A DNA stretch of 64,000 bases from Glycomyces amatae (GTDB lineage Bacteria; Actinomycetota; Actinomycetes; Mycobacteriales; Micromonosporaceae): contig NZ_JAJLQZ010000004.1 of the NCBI RefSeq assembly GCF_020991375.1, forward strand, positions 62,001 through 126,000, given 5' to 3'. Below are positions 45,732 through 54,334 of the stretch, piece by piece. Both the position numbers and the translations under genes were made by a program. The notes below the pieces were generated by a model, which searched no databases, was not told where the DNA came from, and was given only the letters and a program-made list of their open reading frames with translations. Position 1 is the first letter of the stretch. Each line of letters starts with the position of its first letter.

Positions 45732-46598
45732 GTGAGCGTGAACGAGACTGGTACCCGCGCCAAGGCGCCCTTCACGGGCATCGCCCCCCAGGCCCGCGCG
45801 GGCGCGGCCGCGCCGGCCGCGACCGAGACGGTCATCGAGCTCAAGGGCGTCGACATCCACTACGGGAAGGCCCACGCGGTCCGCGGCGTCTCCCTGCCGG
45901 TGGCGCGCAACCAGATCACCGCGATGATCGGCCCCTCCGGCTGCGGCAAGTCGACCGTGCTGCGCTCGATCAACCGCATGAACGACCTCATCCCCGGCGC
46001 GAGGGTCACCGGCGAGGTCACCTACCACGGCCAGGACATCTACGGCCCGGGCGTGGACCCGATCGCGGTGCGCCGCCACATCGGCATGGTCTTCCAGAAG
46101 GCCAACCCGTTCCCCAAGTCGATCTTCGACAACGTCGCCTACGGCCTGCGCATCAACGGCATGAAGGACGACCTGGCCGACCGGGTCGAGCGGGCCCTGC
46201 GCGGCGCGGCCCTGTGGGACGAGGTGAAGGACAACCTCAAGAAGAGCGCCCTGGCGCTCTCGGGCGGCCAGCAGCAGCGCCTGTGCATCGCCCGCGCGAT
46301 CGCGGTCCAGCCGGAGGTCCTGCTCATGGACGAGCCGTGCTCGGCGCTCGACCCGATCGCGACCGCGCGCATCGAGGAGCTCATGAACGAGCTGGTGCGC
46401 GAGTACACGATCGTGATCGTCACCCACAACATGCAGCAGGCCGCGCGCGTCTCGGACGCGACCGCGTTCTACTCGGCGGCGATCGACGACGCGGGCGAGC
46501 GGTACGGCTTCCTCGTCGAGTTCGACGAGACGCAGCGGCTGTTCTCCAACCCCTCGGACAAGCGCACCGAGGACTACATCACGGGCCGCTTCGGCTAG
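45732..46598 (+). CDS. pstB: phosphate ABC transporter ATPase PstB
   Basis: A 288-aa ABC ATPase. PstB features are [40 protein letters not shown] (Walker A with the RxNRMNDL Pst hallmark), [45 protein letters not shown] and [18 protein letters not shown]. It drives high-affinity phosphate uptake with PstSCA. An Ala-rich N-terminal extension of about 30 residues precedes the domain. GTG 45732 has GGAG 5 nt upstream. It stands alone: no pstS, pstC or pstA is adjacent, but a PHO box is. Confidence 0.95.
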   Translation: MSVNETGTRAKAPFTGIAPQARAGAAAPAATETVIELKGVDIHYGKAHAVRGVSLPVARNQITAMIGPSGCGKSTVLRSINRMNDLIPGARVTGEVTYHGQDIYGPGVDPIAVRRHIGMVFQKANPFPKSIFDNVAYGLRINGMKDDLADRVERALRGAALWDEVKDNLKKSALALSGGQQQRLCIARAIAVQPEVLLMDEPCSALDPIATARIEELMNELVREYTIVIVTHNMQQAARVSDATAFYSAAIDDAGERYGFLVEFDETQRLFSNPSDKRTEDYITGRFG

Positions 46599-46601
46599 CG
46601 C

Positions 46602-46650
46602 GGACACGGCGAAGGGGGGCGGCCTCGGGCCGCCCCCCTTCGCCGTGTCC
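46602..46650. terminator. 23-bp perfect bidirectional terminator
   Basis: A 23-bp exact inverted repeat with a 3-nt loop, starting 4 bp after the pstB stop and ending 10 bp before the convergent gene stop. Confidence 0.9.
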
Positions 46651-46659
46651 GCCGCCCGG

Positions 46660-47601
46660 CTACAGGTCGTTGGCGCACAGCAGCGCCAGCACGTTGTCCT
46701 CGAAGTCGACGATGGAGAAGTACCAGTCGGTGCCGCAGCTCAGGCCCTCGGCGTCGAGCTCCTCCTTGCTCATCGGGACCGGGTCGTCGTAGGTGACGGT
46801 GCTCTGGACCTCGTAGAGGGCCGAGCCCGAGCCGCAGTCGACGGTCCACCACGAGTCGCTGTCGTCGAAGCAGTCGCCGGTGTCGGGGATGACCGGCGTC
46901 TTGTCCGGGTCCTCCGGGTCGGCGGCGCCGGTCGCCTCGTAGCAGTACAGGGAGTCCAGGACGCCCGAGGAGTACACGGTGTGCCAGGTCTGCCAGGCGC
47001 CGCCGGGGTAGACCGCGCCCCATCCGGCGCCGCACAGGTCGTAGGCGACCTGCGAGTCGACGAGGTTGCCTTCGGCGTCGACCTCGGCGTCGACGTCGTA
47101 GGACTGCGCGGTGATGGTCCAGAACGCGGTGGCGTCCGAGCAGTCGACGAGCGCGAGGCCGTCGCCGGCGATGGTCGGCGAGTACGGCAGGCACTGGCCG
47201 ACCTCGGAGCCGGCCGCCTCCTCGGTGGTCGGGTCCTCCTGCGGGGAGGTCGCCTCCTCCGAGGCCTCTGCCGACGAGGTCTTCTCGCCGCCGTCGGCGA
47301 TGTCCTCGCCGTCGCCGCGCAGGTTCAGCGTCACCAGCAGGACCGCGCCGAGCACGAGCACCGTGGCGCCGACGACGATGCCGCCGATGAGGCCGAGGTT
47401 GCGCCCCGGCGGCTCGGGCGGCAGGACCGGCCCGCCCCCGTAGGGCGAGGTCGGCTGCCCGTACGGCTGGCCGCCGCCGTAGGACGGCTGCTGCGGCTGG
47501 CTCCCGTACGGGGTCTGCCCGCCGCCGTAGGGCGACTGGTATCCGTAGCCGGGCGTCTGCGGCTGGTCCGGCGAGGGACCGTAGTTGGGAGGGACAGTCA
47601 T
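46660..47601 (-). CDS. proline-rich membrane protein with cysteine-rich extracytoplasmic domain (LppU-like)
   Basis: A 313-aa protein. A Gly/Pro/Tyr/Gln-rich cytosolic segment of about 65 residues (repeated SPYGGG/TPYGS motifs) precedes a membrane helix near 68-92 (LGLIGGIVVGATVLVLGAVLL). A Glu/Ser-rich linker follows, then an extracytoplasmic region with eight cysteines, starting VGQCLPYSP and ending LSCGTDWYFS...LLCANDL. Two VGxC-like repeats (GQCL and GDCF) suggest a duplicated LppU-type domain. It shares the layout of the 40655-42049 product. TAGCGT lies 6 nt before ATG 47601. Function is unknown. Confidence 0.75.
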   Translation of the reverse strand: MTVPPNYGPSPDQPQTPGYGYQSPYGGGQTPYGSQPQQPSYGGGQPYGQPTSPYGGGPVLPPEPPGRNLGLIGGIVVGATVLVLGAVLLVTLNLRGDGEDIADGGEKTSSAEASEEATSPQEDPTTEEAAGSEVGQCLPYSPTIAGDGLALVDCSDATAFWTITAQSYDVDAEVDAEGNLVDSQVAYDLCGAGWGAVYPGGAWQTWHTVYSSGVLDSLYCYEATGAADPEDPDKTPVIPDTGDCFDDSDSWWTVDCGSGSALYEVQSTVTYDDPVPMSKEELDAEGLSCGTDWYFSIVDFEDNVLALLCANDL

Positions 47602-47607
47602 AGGGCC

Positions 47608-47613
47608 ACGCTA
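47608..47613 (-). promoter_or_regulatory. leaderless -10 TAGCGT
   Basis: On the minus strand, ends exactly 6 nt before ATG 47601. Confidence 0.55.
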
Positions 47614-47779
47614 TAGCGCCGCGTCAACATCGCCCACCCGCAGGACCGGTCGATCGTAAGCGACATCGCAGCTCAGGGCGGTGTTCGCGGCCGGTGTGCG
47701 CCGCATGTCGCGAGTGCGCCGGGACACGCCGCCCGGCGGGTTCGGGCCCGGTCGCGGCCCCTGGGCCCGCCTGCCCGGA

Positions 47780-49225
47780 TCAGAGCGTGTCGGGCAGGAC
47801 CAGGACGCGCTCGACCGTGTAGTCGTCCATGGCCGAGCGCACGCCCTCGCGTCCGACGCCGGAGGCCTTGACGCCGCCGTAGGGCATCTGCTCGGCCCGG
47901 AACGAGGGCACGTCGCCGATGACGACGCCGCCGACGTCGAGGGTGCGGTGGGCGAGCATCGCCTGCGGCAGGCTCTCGGTGAACACGCCGGCCTGGAGGC
48001 CGTACCGGGAGTCGTTGACCGCGTCGAGGCCCTCCTCGAAGCCGTCGACGCTGGCGAGCACCAGCACCGGCCCGAAGACCTCCTCGCGCAGGACCTTCGC
48101 GTCGGGGCGGACGTTCGCCAGGACCGTGGGCTCGACGAGCGCGCCCGAGCGGGGGCCGCCGCCGCACAGGACCTTCGCGCCCTCGTCGACGGCCTCCTCG
48201 ATCCAGGAGGCGACGCGCGCCGCCGCCGCCTCGCTGATGAGCGGCCCCACCTTGCAGGAGGGGTCGTTCGGGTCGCCGGAGGGCAGGGCCTTGACGCGCT
48301 CGACGATGCGCCCGGCCATGTCCGCGAACGCGGGCGCCTCGATGAAGACCCGCTGCACCGCGATGCAGGACTGCCCGGCCTGGTAGTTGCCGAACATCGC
48401 GATCCGCTCGGCCGCCCAGTCGCGCCGGGAGTAGTCGGCGGCGACCAGGGCCGCCGCGTTGCCGCCCAGTTCGAGCGTCACGTGCTTGTCGGGGACGCGC
48501 CGCAGGATCCGCCTGCCGACGGGCCCGGACCCGGTGAAGGAGACGACGGGCAGCCGCGGGTCGTCCACGAGCTGCTCGGCCCGGTGGTCGGGGACCGGCA
48601 GCACCGACAGCATCGCGGGCGGCAGGTCGGTCTCGGAGAACAGGGCTCCCAGGTGCAGGGCCGACAGCGGCGTGGCCGGGGCGGGCTTGAGCACGATGGG
48701 GCAGCCCGCCGCGATCGCTGGGGCGACCTTGTGCGCCACGAGGTTCAGCGGGAAGTTGAACGGGGCGATGCCCAGGACCGGTCCGCGCGGGAAGCGGCGG
48801 ATGAGGGCCATGCGGCCCTCGGCGGCCGGGTCGGTGTCCAGGCGCTGCGCCTCGCCGCCGAAGCGGCGGGCCTCCTCGGCGGCCCACCGGAACGTCGAGA
48901 CGGCCCGGTGCACCTCCGTGCGGGCCCACGCGATCGGCTTGCCCGACTCGGCGGTGATGAGCTCGGCGCACGTCTCGGCCTCCTCGTCGAGGCGCCGGCG
49001 CACGTGCTCGAGCGCCTCGGCCCGCACGTGCGCGGGCAGGCCCGCGCATTCGCGCGCGGCGCCGGCGGCGGCCGCCACGGCGGCCTCGACCTGCCCGGAG
49101 GTGGCCCAGGAGGTGGCGCCGACGGGCGACCCGTCGAAGGGGTGGGTGACGAAGAACTCCTCCTCGCCGTGCTGCGGACGGCCTGCCACCCAAATGGGCG
49201 AAACGGGACGGAGACGTTGGGACAT
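47780..49225 (-). CDS. NAD(P)-dependent aldehyde dehydrogenase
   Basis: A 481-aa ALDH superfamily enzyme. Motifs are LGIAPFNFPLNLVAHKVAPAI, VSFTGSGPVGRRIL (cofactor loop), VTLELGGNAAALV (catalytic Glu), GNYQAGQSCIAVQR (catalytic Cys near residue 286) and EEVFGPVLVLASVDGFEEGL. It resembles the glyceraldehyde-3-phosphate/lactaldehyde/succinate-semialdehyde group, but the substrate is not fixed. TAGGCT lies 6 nt before ATG 49225, which also has a GGAGG, so both leaderless and led initiation are possible. It is monocistronic on the minus strand. Confidence 0.93.
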   Translation of the reverse strand: MSQRLRPVSPIWVAGRPQHGEEEFFVTHPFDGSPVGATSWATSGQVEAAVAAAAGAARECAGLPAHVRAEALEHVRRRLDEEAETCAELITAESGKPIAWARTEVHRAVSTFRWAAEEARRFGGEAQRLDTDPAAEGRMALIRRFPRGPVLGIAPFNFPLNLVAHKVAPAIAAGCPIVLKPAPATPLSALHLGALFSETDLPPAMLSVLPVPDHRAEQLVDDPRLPVVSFTGSGPVGRRILRRVPDKHVTLELGGNAAALVAADYSRRDWAAERIAMFGNYQAGQSCIAVQRVFIEAPAFADMAGRIVERVKALPSGDPNDPSCKVGPLISEAAAARVASWIEEAVDEGAKVLCGGGPRSGALVEPTVLANVRPDAKVLREEVFGPVLVLASVDGFEEGLDAVNDSRYGLQAGVFTESLPQAMLAHRTLDVGGVVIGDVPSFRAEQMPYGGVKASGVGREGVRSAMDDYTVERVLVLPDTL

Positions 49226-49231
49226 GCCTCC

Positions 49232-49237
49232 AGCCTA
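49232..49237 (-). promoter_or_regulatory. leaderless -10 TAGGCT
   Basis: On the minus strand, ends exactly 6 nt before ATG 49225. Confidence 0.5.
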
Positions 49238-49384
49238 CGGGTTCGCGCGCCTGCGCCGCTGCGGTTGGGGCCCGCGAATCCTCCCGTTCCGCCCGGCGCG
49301 CCGAGGGGCCCGCGGCCGCTCGCGCCGCGCACCGGTTTCACCACCCGGATGCGTTCATTTGCCTGCCCAAGGCATGATGAGGGC

Positions 49385-50050
49385 ATGAGTGAACAGCAAT
49401 CAGGTGCGGGCTATCCGCAGCAGCCCACTTCCGGCCAGCCACAGCAGGCCTACCAGCAGGCGTACGCCTCCCCGCAGGCCCAGTACCAGGCGCAGCAGCA
49501 GTACGCGGCCTACGCCCCGCCGGCCCCGTCGCTGTTCGACAAGCTCGGCGTGCCGTCCATGCCCGCGATCCTCGGCCTCTCCGGCCTGGGCGCCCTGGCC
49601 CTGTCCGGCCTCATCACCGGCACCAGCGACGGCACCGACCTCCAGGGCGACGTGGCGGGGAACCTGTACGGCTTCCCCTCGGTCCTGACGGCCGTCATCG
49701 TCGTGTTCGCGTTGGCGCTGTTCACCGGTGAGAAGCTGCGGTCGCTGTGGAAGGCGCTGACCGTGGCGGGCGCCGGCGTGTTCCTGGCGACGTTCCTGTA
49801 CGAGCTCCTGTCGCTGCCGGACGGCAGCTCCGCCTCGGACGCCTCGGCCTGGATCGGCGCGCTCCTGCTCCTGGGCGCGTACGCCCTGTTCGTCGCGGGC
49901 GCGCTCCTGGTCCCCGGCACGGCCGCCGCCGCGCCCGCCGCCCCGGCCTACCCGACCGGGCAGCAGCCCGCCGCGCAGCCGCAGGCGCCGCAGGCCCAGC
50001 AGGCGCCCCAGACGCAGCAGAACCCGTGGCCGCAGGCGCCGCAGCAGTAG
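49385..50050 (+). CDS. four-helix membrane protein with Gln/Ala/Pro-rich ends (DUF5336-like)
   Basis: A 221-aa protein. Its Gln/Ala/Tyr-rich N-terminal tail (PQQAYQQAYASPQAQYQAQQ) and Pro/Gln/Ala-rich C-terminal tail flank four hydrophobic helices between about 55 and 180 (AILGLSGLGALALSGLITG, VLTAVIVVFALALF, VAGAGVFLATFLYELL, ALLLLGAYALFVAGALLV). The layout resembles the mycobacterial Rv0954-type (DUF5336) envelope proteins. CATGAT lies 6 nt before ATG 49385, a weak leaderless match. It ends in a strong hairpin. Function is unknown. Confidence 0.75.
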   Translation: MSEQQSGAGYPQQPTSGQPQQAYQQAYASPQAQYQAQQQYAAYAPPAPSLFDKLGVPSMPAILGLSGLGALALSGLITGTSDGTDLQGDVAGNLYGFPSVLTAVIVVFALALFTGEKLRSLWKALTVAGAGVFLATFLYELLSLPDGSSASDASAWIGALLLLGAYALFVAGALLVPGTAAAAPAAPAYPTGQQPAAQPQAPQAQQAPQTQQNPWPQAPQQ

Positions 50051-50071
50051 ACGACCTGTCGCAGACGGCGA

Positions 50072-50105
50072 AAGCGGCGGCGAGACCGAGGTCTCGCCGC
50101 CGCTT
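50072..50105 (+). terminator. terminator after the four-helix membrane protein gene
   Basis: AAGCGGCGGCGAGAC and its exact complement with a 4-nt loop (CGAG), 21 bp after the stop. Confidence 0.85.
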
Positions 50106-50298
50106 CACTGCTGTCGGTTGTGGATGTCGTGTCCGCGCCGTGTCCGAAGTCCTCGCTCCAGAGAGCCGCGCCCGCGGCGCGCCCTCGGTCGAGGGGGAGC
50201 GGTTGCGGATACGGGGTCGCCGAGGCGCCGTCGCAGGCGCCTGCTCGCACTGGATATGGAGATCGCGGGTATCGGTCGGTCGGGCCCGCCGGGTCGGT

Positions 50299-50571
50299 TC
50301 ACGGCCGTGGGCCGCGAGGCCGTCCGGTTAACTGCTTCTTCGGCGGGAGCCAGTCATCTTCACGGAGGTCGTCTTCGTCTCCGTCGTACCGATCGTCGGC
50401 GTAAGCGTCGTACGGGTCCGGCTCCTCTTCAGGAGTGTCGGGCTCGACGTCCACGTCCTCGCGACCACTTCCCAGCTCGCGCTCGAGCGCGCGCAGGTCG
50501 GTGTTCGGAGCATGGTACTTGAGCTTCCGGGCCACTTTGGTCTGCTTCGCCTTAGCTCGGCCGCGCCCCAT
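50299..50571 (-). CDS. DUF3073 family protein
   Basis: A 90-aa protein starting MGRGRAKAKQTKVARKLKYH, the invariant N-terminus of the actinobacterial DUF3073 family. A strongly acidic second half follows (EPDTPEEEPDPYDAYADDRY) with a basic end. The basic-then-acidic pattern suggests nucleic acid or ribosome contact, but no function is established. The upstream open frame from 50706 is ignored because the conserved family start is ATG 50571. It lies downstream of valine dehydrogenase on the same strand. Confidence 0.92.
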   Translation of the reverse strand: MGRGRAKAKQTKVARKLKYHAPNTDLRALERELGSGREDVDVEPDTPEEEPDPYDAYADDRYDGDEDDLREDDWLPPKKQLTGRPRGPRP

Positions 50572-50755
50572 ATGGCTCGACCCCCTCGCACAGAAATCAT
50601 CGGGGCAGCCGTTAAGGCGCCCCGGAATGCTTGCAATCTCTTCGTGGCTCCTACGGTACAACCTCGCGGCGCCCGACTGCATCCCGGCCCATGAGTTGGA
50701 TGCCACAGATTACCGGCGATGACCACCAGATCGGCACGAACATCCGCCCGAAAAA

Positions 50756-50770
50756 TGAGACTCATTCTCA
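50756..50770 (-). promoter_or_regulatory. Fur-family-like palindrome
   Basis: On the minus strand TGAGAATGAGTCTCA: 5-bp arms TGAGA/TCTCA and 12 of 15 matches to the 7-1-7 Fur core. It lies 185 bp upstream of the DUF3073 ATG and 99 bp past the valine dehydrogenase stop. A chance palindrome is possible. Confidence 0.35.
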
Positions 50771-50869
50771 CTATGCGGAGCCGTAAGGCCACGTAGCGCC
50801 CCTCCCGGCATGCGGGACCCGGCCCCCGCGGCGGCCGCCGCGGCAGACCGGGCCCGAAGCGGGGACCGC

Positions 50870-51940
50870 CTAGCGGAACACGCGCAGCCGCTGGAGGCGA
50901 CCCACGGCCGCCATCCGCTCCTCGGCGAGCGCGTCCGCGGCAGCGACGGGGGTCGTGCCCTCGCCCTTGGCGCGCTCCAGGATCCGCGCCGTGGTCGCGA
51001 AGATCCCGGTGGTGCGGCGCTCGGCCCGCTTGAAGTCGAACGCCCCGTCGTACTCGTCGGCGACCTGGATGACCCCGCCGGAGTTCACCACGTAGTCGGG
51101 GCAGTAGAGGACGCCGGCCCGCTCGAGCTCGTCGGCGATGCCCGGCTCGGCCAGCTGGTTGTTCGCGGCCCCGCAGACGATCTCGGCGTCGAGGGTCTTC
51201 AGCGACCGCTCATTGAGGACCCCGCCGAGCGCGCACGGCGCGTACACGTGCACGCCGGAGGCGACCAGCTCCTCGGCGTCGGCGACCAGGCGCACCCGCG
51301 GGAAGTGCTCGGCGGTCCAGGCGAGCGCCGCCGGGTCCACGTCGCAGGCGACGACCTCGGCGCCGGCCTCGAGCAGGTGCGGGACGAGGTGGCGCCCGAC
51401 CTTCCCGAGCCCGGCCACGCCCACCGTCCGCCCGGTGAGGTCGACCGCGCCCCAGCGGTGCTGCGCGGCCGCGCGCATCGCCTGGAACACGCCGAACGCG
51501 GTGAGGATCGAGGAGTCGCCGGCGCCCCCGGCCTCGGGGCTGCGCCCGCTCACGTGGCGGGTCTCGCGGGCGATGTGGTCCATGTCCTCGACGTAGGTGC
51601 CGACGTCGCACGCGGTCACGTAGCGCCCGCCCAGCGACTCGACGAAGCGGCCGTAGGCCCGCAGGAGCGCCTCGCTCTTGTCGACGCCCGGGTCGCCCCA
51701 GATGACGGCCTTGCCGCCGCCGTGGTCGAGCCCCGCGATCGCGTTCTTGTAGGCCATCCCCTCCGACAGGTGCAGCACGTCGGTGAGGGCCTCCTCCTCG
51801 GACGCGTAGGGGTAGAAGCGGGTGCCGCCCAGGGCCGGGCCGAGCGCGGTGGAGTAGATCGCGATGATCGCCCGCAGTCCCGACTCGGGGTCGTGGCAGA
51901 ACACGACCTGCTCGTGGCCGCTGGCGTCGAAGATGCTCAT
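50870..51940 (-). CDS. vdh: valine (branched-chain amino acid) dehydrogenase
   Basis: A 356-aa NAD-dependent Glu/Leu/Phe/Val dehydrogenase. Motifs are [46 protein letters not shown] (catalytic Lys in YKNA and GGGK), [23 protein letters not shown] (Rossmann loop) and [18 protein letters not shown]. It deaminates branched-chain amino acids to 2-oxoacids, the substrates of the E1/E2 complex at 36.7-40.2 kb. ATG 51940 has a GGAGA site. The divergent hypothetical gene and bldC follow, the same neighbourhood as vdh (SCO4089) and bldC (SCO4091) in Streptomyces coelicolor, as I recall it. Confidence 0.94.
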   Translation of the reverse strand: MSIFDASGHEQVVFCHDPESGLRAIIAIYSTALGPALGGTRFYPYASEEEALTDVLHLSEGMAYKNAIAGLDHGGGKAVIWGDPGVDKSEALLRAYGRFVESLGGRYVTACDVGTYVEDMDHIARETRHVSGRSPEAGGAGDSSILTAFGVFQAMRAAAQHRWGAVDLTGRTVGVAGLGKVGRHLVPHLLEAGAEVVACDVDPAALAWTAEHFPRVRLVADAEELVASGVHVYAPCALGGVLNERSLKTLDAEIVCGAANNQLAEPGIADELERAGVLYCPDYVVNSGGVIQVADEYDGAFDFKRAERRTTGIFATTARILERAKGEGTTPVAAADALAEERMAAVGRLQRLRVFR

Positions 51941-52048
51941 GGCTTGGTCTCCAGTTCTTCTTCAGGGGTCGGGCCCGGGCGCGGGGCGCCGCGAGGCCCC
52001 GCCCCGGGGGCGGCCGGGTCTCGGCCGACTCACTCTCGTAGCGCGGGT

Positions 52049-52927
52049 ATGCCTACGCCCCCAGCATATGACTATGGAAGTATCTGCCTCGTGTACGCAC
52101 CGAACGCGTCCTATCTGCGCGTCTACGAGCCGGCGGGCGCCTTCGTCGACGCCGACTACTGGCGCGCGTACGCCGCTTCGGGACGCGCGGTCGACGCCCT
52201 CGAGGGCCCGCGCCTGCGCCGCGAGGCGCTGTACGAGCGCATCGGCTGGCCCTGGCGCGGCGTCCCCGCGTTCGGGCGGGACGCGTACGTCATCGACCGG
52301 GGCCGCGAGGCCGATCCTCTCGTATGCCCCTGGAACCTGCGCTACCGGATCGCCGCCTCCGCGCTCGAGGTGAAGCGCCTGACGCCCGAGGCGGTCGCCG
52401 AGGCGCTGTTCCCGCCGGAGTTCCTGGCCTCGGCCGCCGAGGTGGTCGCGCTCGACGACGGGGCCGACCGCCACGACGCCCCCGCGGACGCGCACGAGCA
52501 CGTCGCGTCCTGGTCGGTGCCGCTGCGCTGGTTCGCGTGCGTGCGGCCCGAGGACCGCGAGCTGGTGATCCAGCCCGGCCACGCGCAGCTGCGGTACCGG
52601 ACGCCGATCGCCAAGTCCCGCACCGGCCTCGTGGTGGCCCGCAACCTGGTGCGGGCCGAGTTCGGGGAGGGCGCCGACCTGGGCGAGGCCCTCGCGGAGA
52701 CGGGGCGGTGGCTCGACGGGTTCCACCGCGACTCGGTGGTCGAGCTCGACTACGGCGGCCTGGTCTCCAGGATGGACGCCGCGGAGCTGCGGGACGAGGA
52801 CTCGGTCGACCTGACCTGGCAGGCCCTGGACCACCTGGGCGCCTCCGAGCCGGAGGACGCGCAGGAGTGCTATGCGCGCCTTGTCGACCGATGGCGTGAT
52901 CATCGTCTCGCCGAACGGCTGAACTGA
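52049..52927 (+). CDS. conserved hypothetical protein between vdh and bldC
   Basis: A 292-aa soluble protein with no signal peptide or helix. The core reads VYAPNASYLRVYEPAGAFVDADYW, then VEPxxW-like segments (CPWNLRYRIAASALEVKRL, SWSVPLRWFACVRPEDREL) and a helical end (GEALAETGRWLDGFHRDSVVELDYGGL). The position matches the uncharacterised gene between vdh and bldC in Streptomyces. ATG 52049 is used; GTG 52091, directly before VYAPN, is a plausible alternative and would remove 14 poorly conserved-looking residues. Function is unknown. Confidence 0.8.
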   Translation: MPTPPAYDYGSICLVYAPNASYLRVYEPAGAFVDADYWRAYAASGRAVDALEGPRLRREALYERIGWPWRGVPAFGRDAYVIDRGREADPLVCPWNLRYRIAASALEVKRLTPEAVAEALFPPEFLASAAEVVALDDGADRHDAPADAHEHVASWSVPLRWFACVRPEDRELVIQPGHAQLRYRTPIAKSRTGLVVARNLVRAEFGEGADLGEALAETGRWLDGFHRDSVVELDYGGLVSRMDAAELRDEDSVDLTWQALDHLGASEPEDAQECYARLVDRWRDHRLAERLN

Positions 52928-53132
52928 GCACTCTTCGGATCCCTTCGCAAGCCCGCTGCCAGGTAGTTCGCTTGTGGACTGATCACTCGGCTGAGTGAAC
53001 CGAGCGGAAAGTCCAAGCAAAATCGGCCGTTCGGCCTATGTCGGACATCTACGACAGGCCGGACGATTGCAGAAGGAACGAATCAAGGCTCGGCGCCGGT
53101 GATTCGCAGCCCGTCTGTGGAGGAGAAGAACG

Positions 53133-53354
53133 ATGACGACAGAGCTGAACCTTCCGGTGGAGTCCGAAGCCCTGCTCACCCCGTCCGAGGTCGCCGCGAT
53201 GTTCCGCGTCGACCCCAAGACGGTCACCCGCTGGGCGAAGGCCGGGAAGATCTCGGCGATCCGGACCCTCGGCGGCCACCGCCGCTACCGCGAGTCCGAG
53301 ATCCGCGCCCTCATCAACGGCGAGATCCCGGCCCAGCGCGTCGCCGCGGAGTAG
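53133..53354 (+). CDS. bldC: developmental regulator BldC (MerR-like HTH)
   Basis: A 73-aa DNA-binding protein consisting of one winged-helix MerR-type domain: LLTPSEVAAMFRVDPKTVTRWAKAGKISAIRTLGGHRRYRESEIRALI. This is nearly the Streptomyces BldC sequence. BldC binds direct repeats cooperatively and holds back sporulation. ATG 53133 follows GGAGGAG by 8 nt. A 205-bp upstream region and a 230-bp stretch before the terminator suggest an mRNA with long untranslated ends. Here the N-terminus is slightly longer (TTELNLPVESEA). Confidence 0.96.
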   Translation: MTTELNLPVESEALLTPSEVAAMFRVDPKTVTRWAKAGKISAIRTLGGHRRYRESEIRALINGEIPAQRVAAE

Positions 53355-53584
53355 CCGCGGCGCAGGCGCCCCCGACCAGGCGCCGACGCAGCAGTGACAC
53401 GACGGCGTCGCCACCGCCCCAGCGCGGCGGCGGCGCGAGGAACCGAGGCCGGACCACCCTTCCGGCCGCACCGCCCATGGGAACCGCGGATGTCGGCGCC
53501 GCGGGCCCTGCGACGACGAGGCAGCGGGCCCTCCCTCAGGGCCCGCGCCCCCGAACGCCCACCGGTGCTCCGGCCCCGACCTTG

Positions 53585-53608
53585 AAGACCCGCTGCAAGG
53601 CGGGTCTT
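53585..53608 (+). terminator. terminator downstream of bldC
   Basis: AAGACCCGC and its complement with a 6-nt loop, followed by TTTCTC. A further GGGCCCT/AGGGCCC hairpin lies near 53528-53546. No gene is supported between bldC and this hairpin. Confidence 0.65.
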
Positions 53609-53624
53609 TCTCGTGTCCGCGGCG

Positions 53625-53695
53625 ATGTCGGACCCCTGTGCCGGGGTTGTCGAACAGGGGGCCCGCCGTTCCGGGTCTCGCTTCACGCCGCCCTC
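53625..53695 (+). repeat. ATG-hairpin repeat element, copy C
   Basis: Begins ATGTCGGACCCCTGTG and ends CGCCGCCCTC on the plus strand. The hairpin arms are CCCCTGT/ACAGGGG, compensating relative to CCCCCGT/ACGGGGG of copy D. It lies 16 bp after the bldC-side terminator. Confidence 0.85.
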
Positions 53696-53806
53696 ACCGC
53701 GGTCCGGCGACCGCGGCTCCCGGCGACCGCGCCCCGGCGGCCCCGTCCCGGTCCCCAGGCGCGCATTCCCGATGCGCCGCCGGGGAGCACGTGCCACGCT
53801 TGAGGC

Positions 53807-54334
53807 GTGTCGCGCAGGAGGAGCCTCGCCGTGGCCACCGCCGTCGCCGCGGTGGTCCTCGCCTTCGCCCTCGCCGTGCCCCTGATCAACAAGGCCGTCT
53901 CCCCCACGGTCGACGTCGGCGGCGACACCTTCGTCCTCGAAGGCGTCACCGTCACCGCCCCCGACGAGGTCCGCATGCGCCCCGGCTACTACCAGCCCGA
54001 GTCCGGCAGGGCCGCGTTCCTCGTGGGCGACGCCGAGGTCGACATCGCCGTGGCCGGGCCGTACGACTTCGACGCCGAGTACCTGGCCGACGAGATGGCG
54101 CGCCTCCTGGAGGTCCAGCCCGGCGTCCGGCTCACCGAGCCGCGCGACTGCGCCGCCGACGGCGTCGAGGGCGCCGGCCGCAGCTTCGTCACCGAGACCG
54201 GGGCCGGCTTCGCCTGCGCGTTCGTCCACGACGAGATCCGCGCCGAGGTCACGGCCACCGGCGCCTCGCTCGACAACGCCACTGTGGACAGGATCGACGC
54301 GCTCATCGCCCAGCTGTCCTTCGGGGCCGCCTGA
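53807..54334 (+). CDS. exported or membrane-anchored hypothetical protein (175 aa)
   Basis: A 175-aa protein with an N-terminal hydrophobic segment (LAVATAVAAVVLAFALAVPLI) after SRRR, acting as a signal anchor or signal peptide. A beta-rich extracytoplasmic domain with two cysteines (PRDCAADGVEG, GFACAFVHDE) follows. No family is recognised. GTG 53807 is 6 nt after CACGCT, a weak leaderless match. The stop overlaps the PrsW gene by one base, so the two are translationally coupled and may work together, for example as protease and partner. Confidence 0.7.
   Translation: MSRRRSLAVATAVAAVVLAFALAVPLINKAVSPTVDVGGDTFVLEGVTVTAPDEVRMRPGYYQPESGRAAFLVGDAEVDIAVAGPYDFDAEYLADEMARLLEVQPGVRLTEPRDCAADGVEGAGRSFVTETGAGFACAFVHDEIRAEVTATGASLDNATVDRIDALIAQLSFGAA

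Noticed and set aside
53625-53885. Separate protein-coding gene starting at repeat copy C (MSDPCAGVVEQGARRS...)
   Set aside because: The reading frame is carried by the repeat element and runs into low-complexity sequence that overlaps the better-supported gene at 53807.
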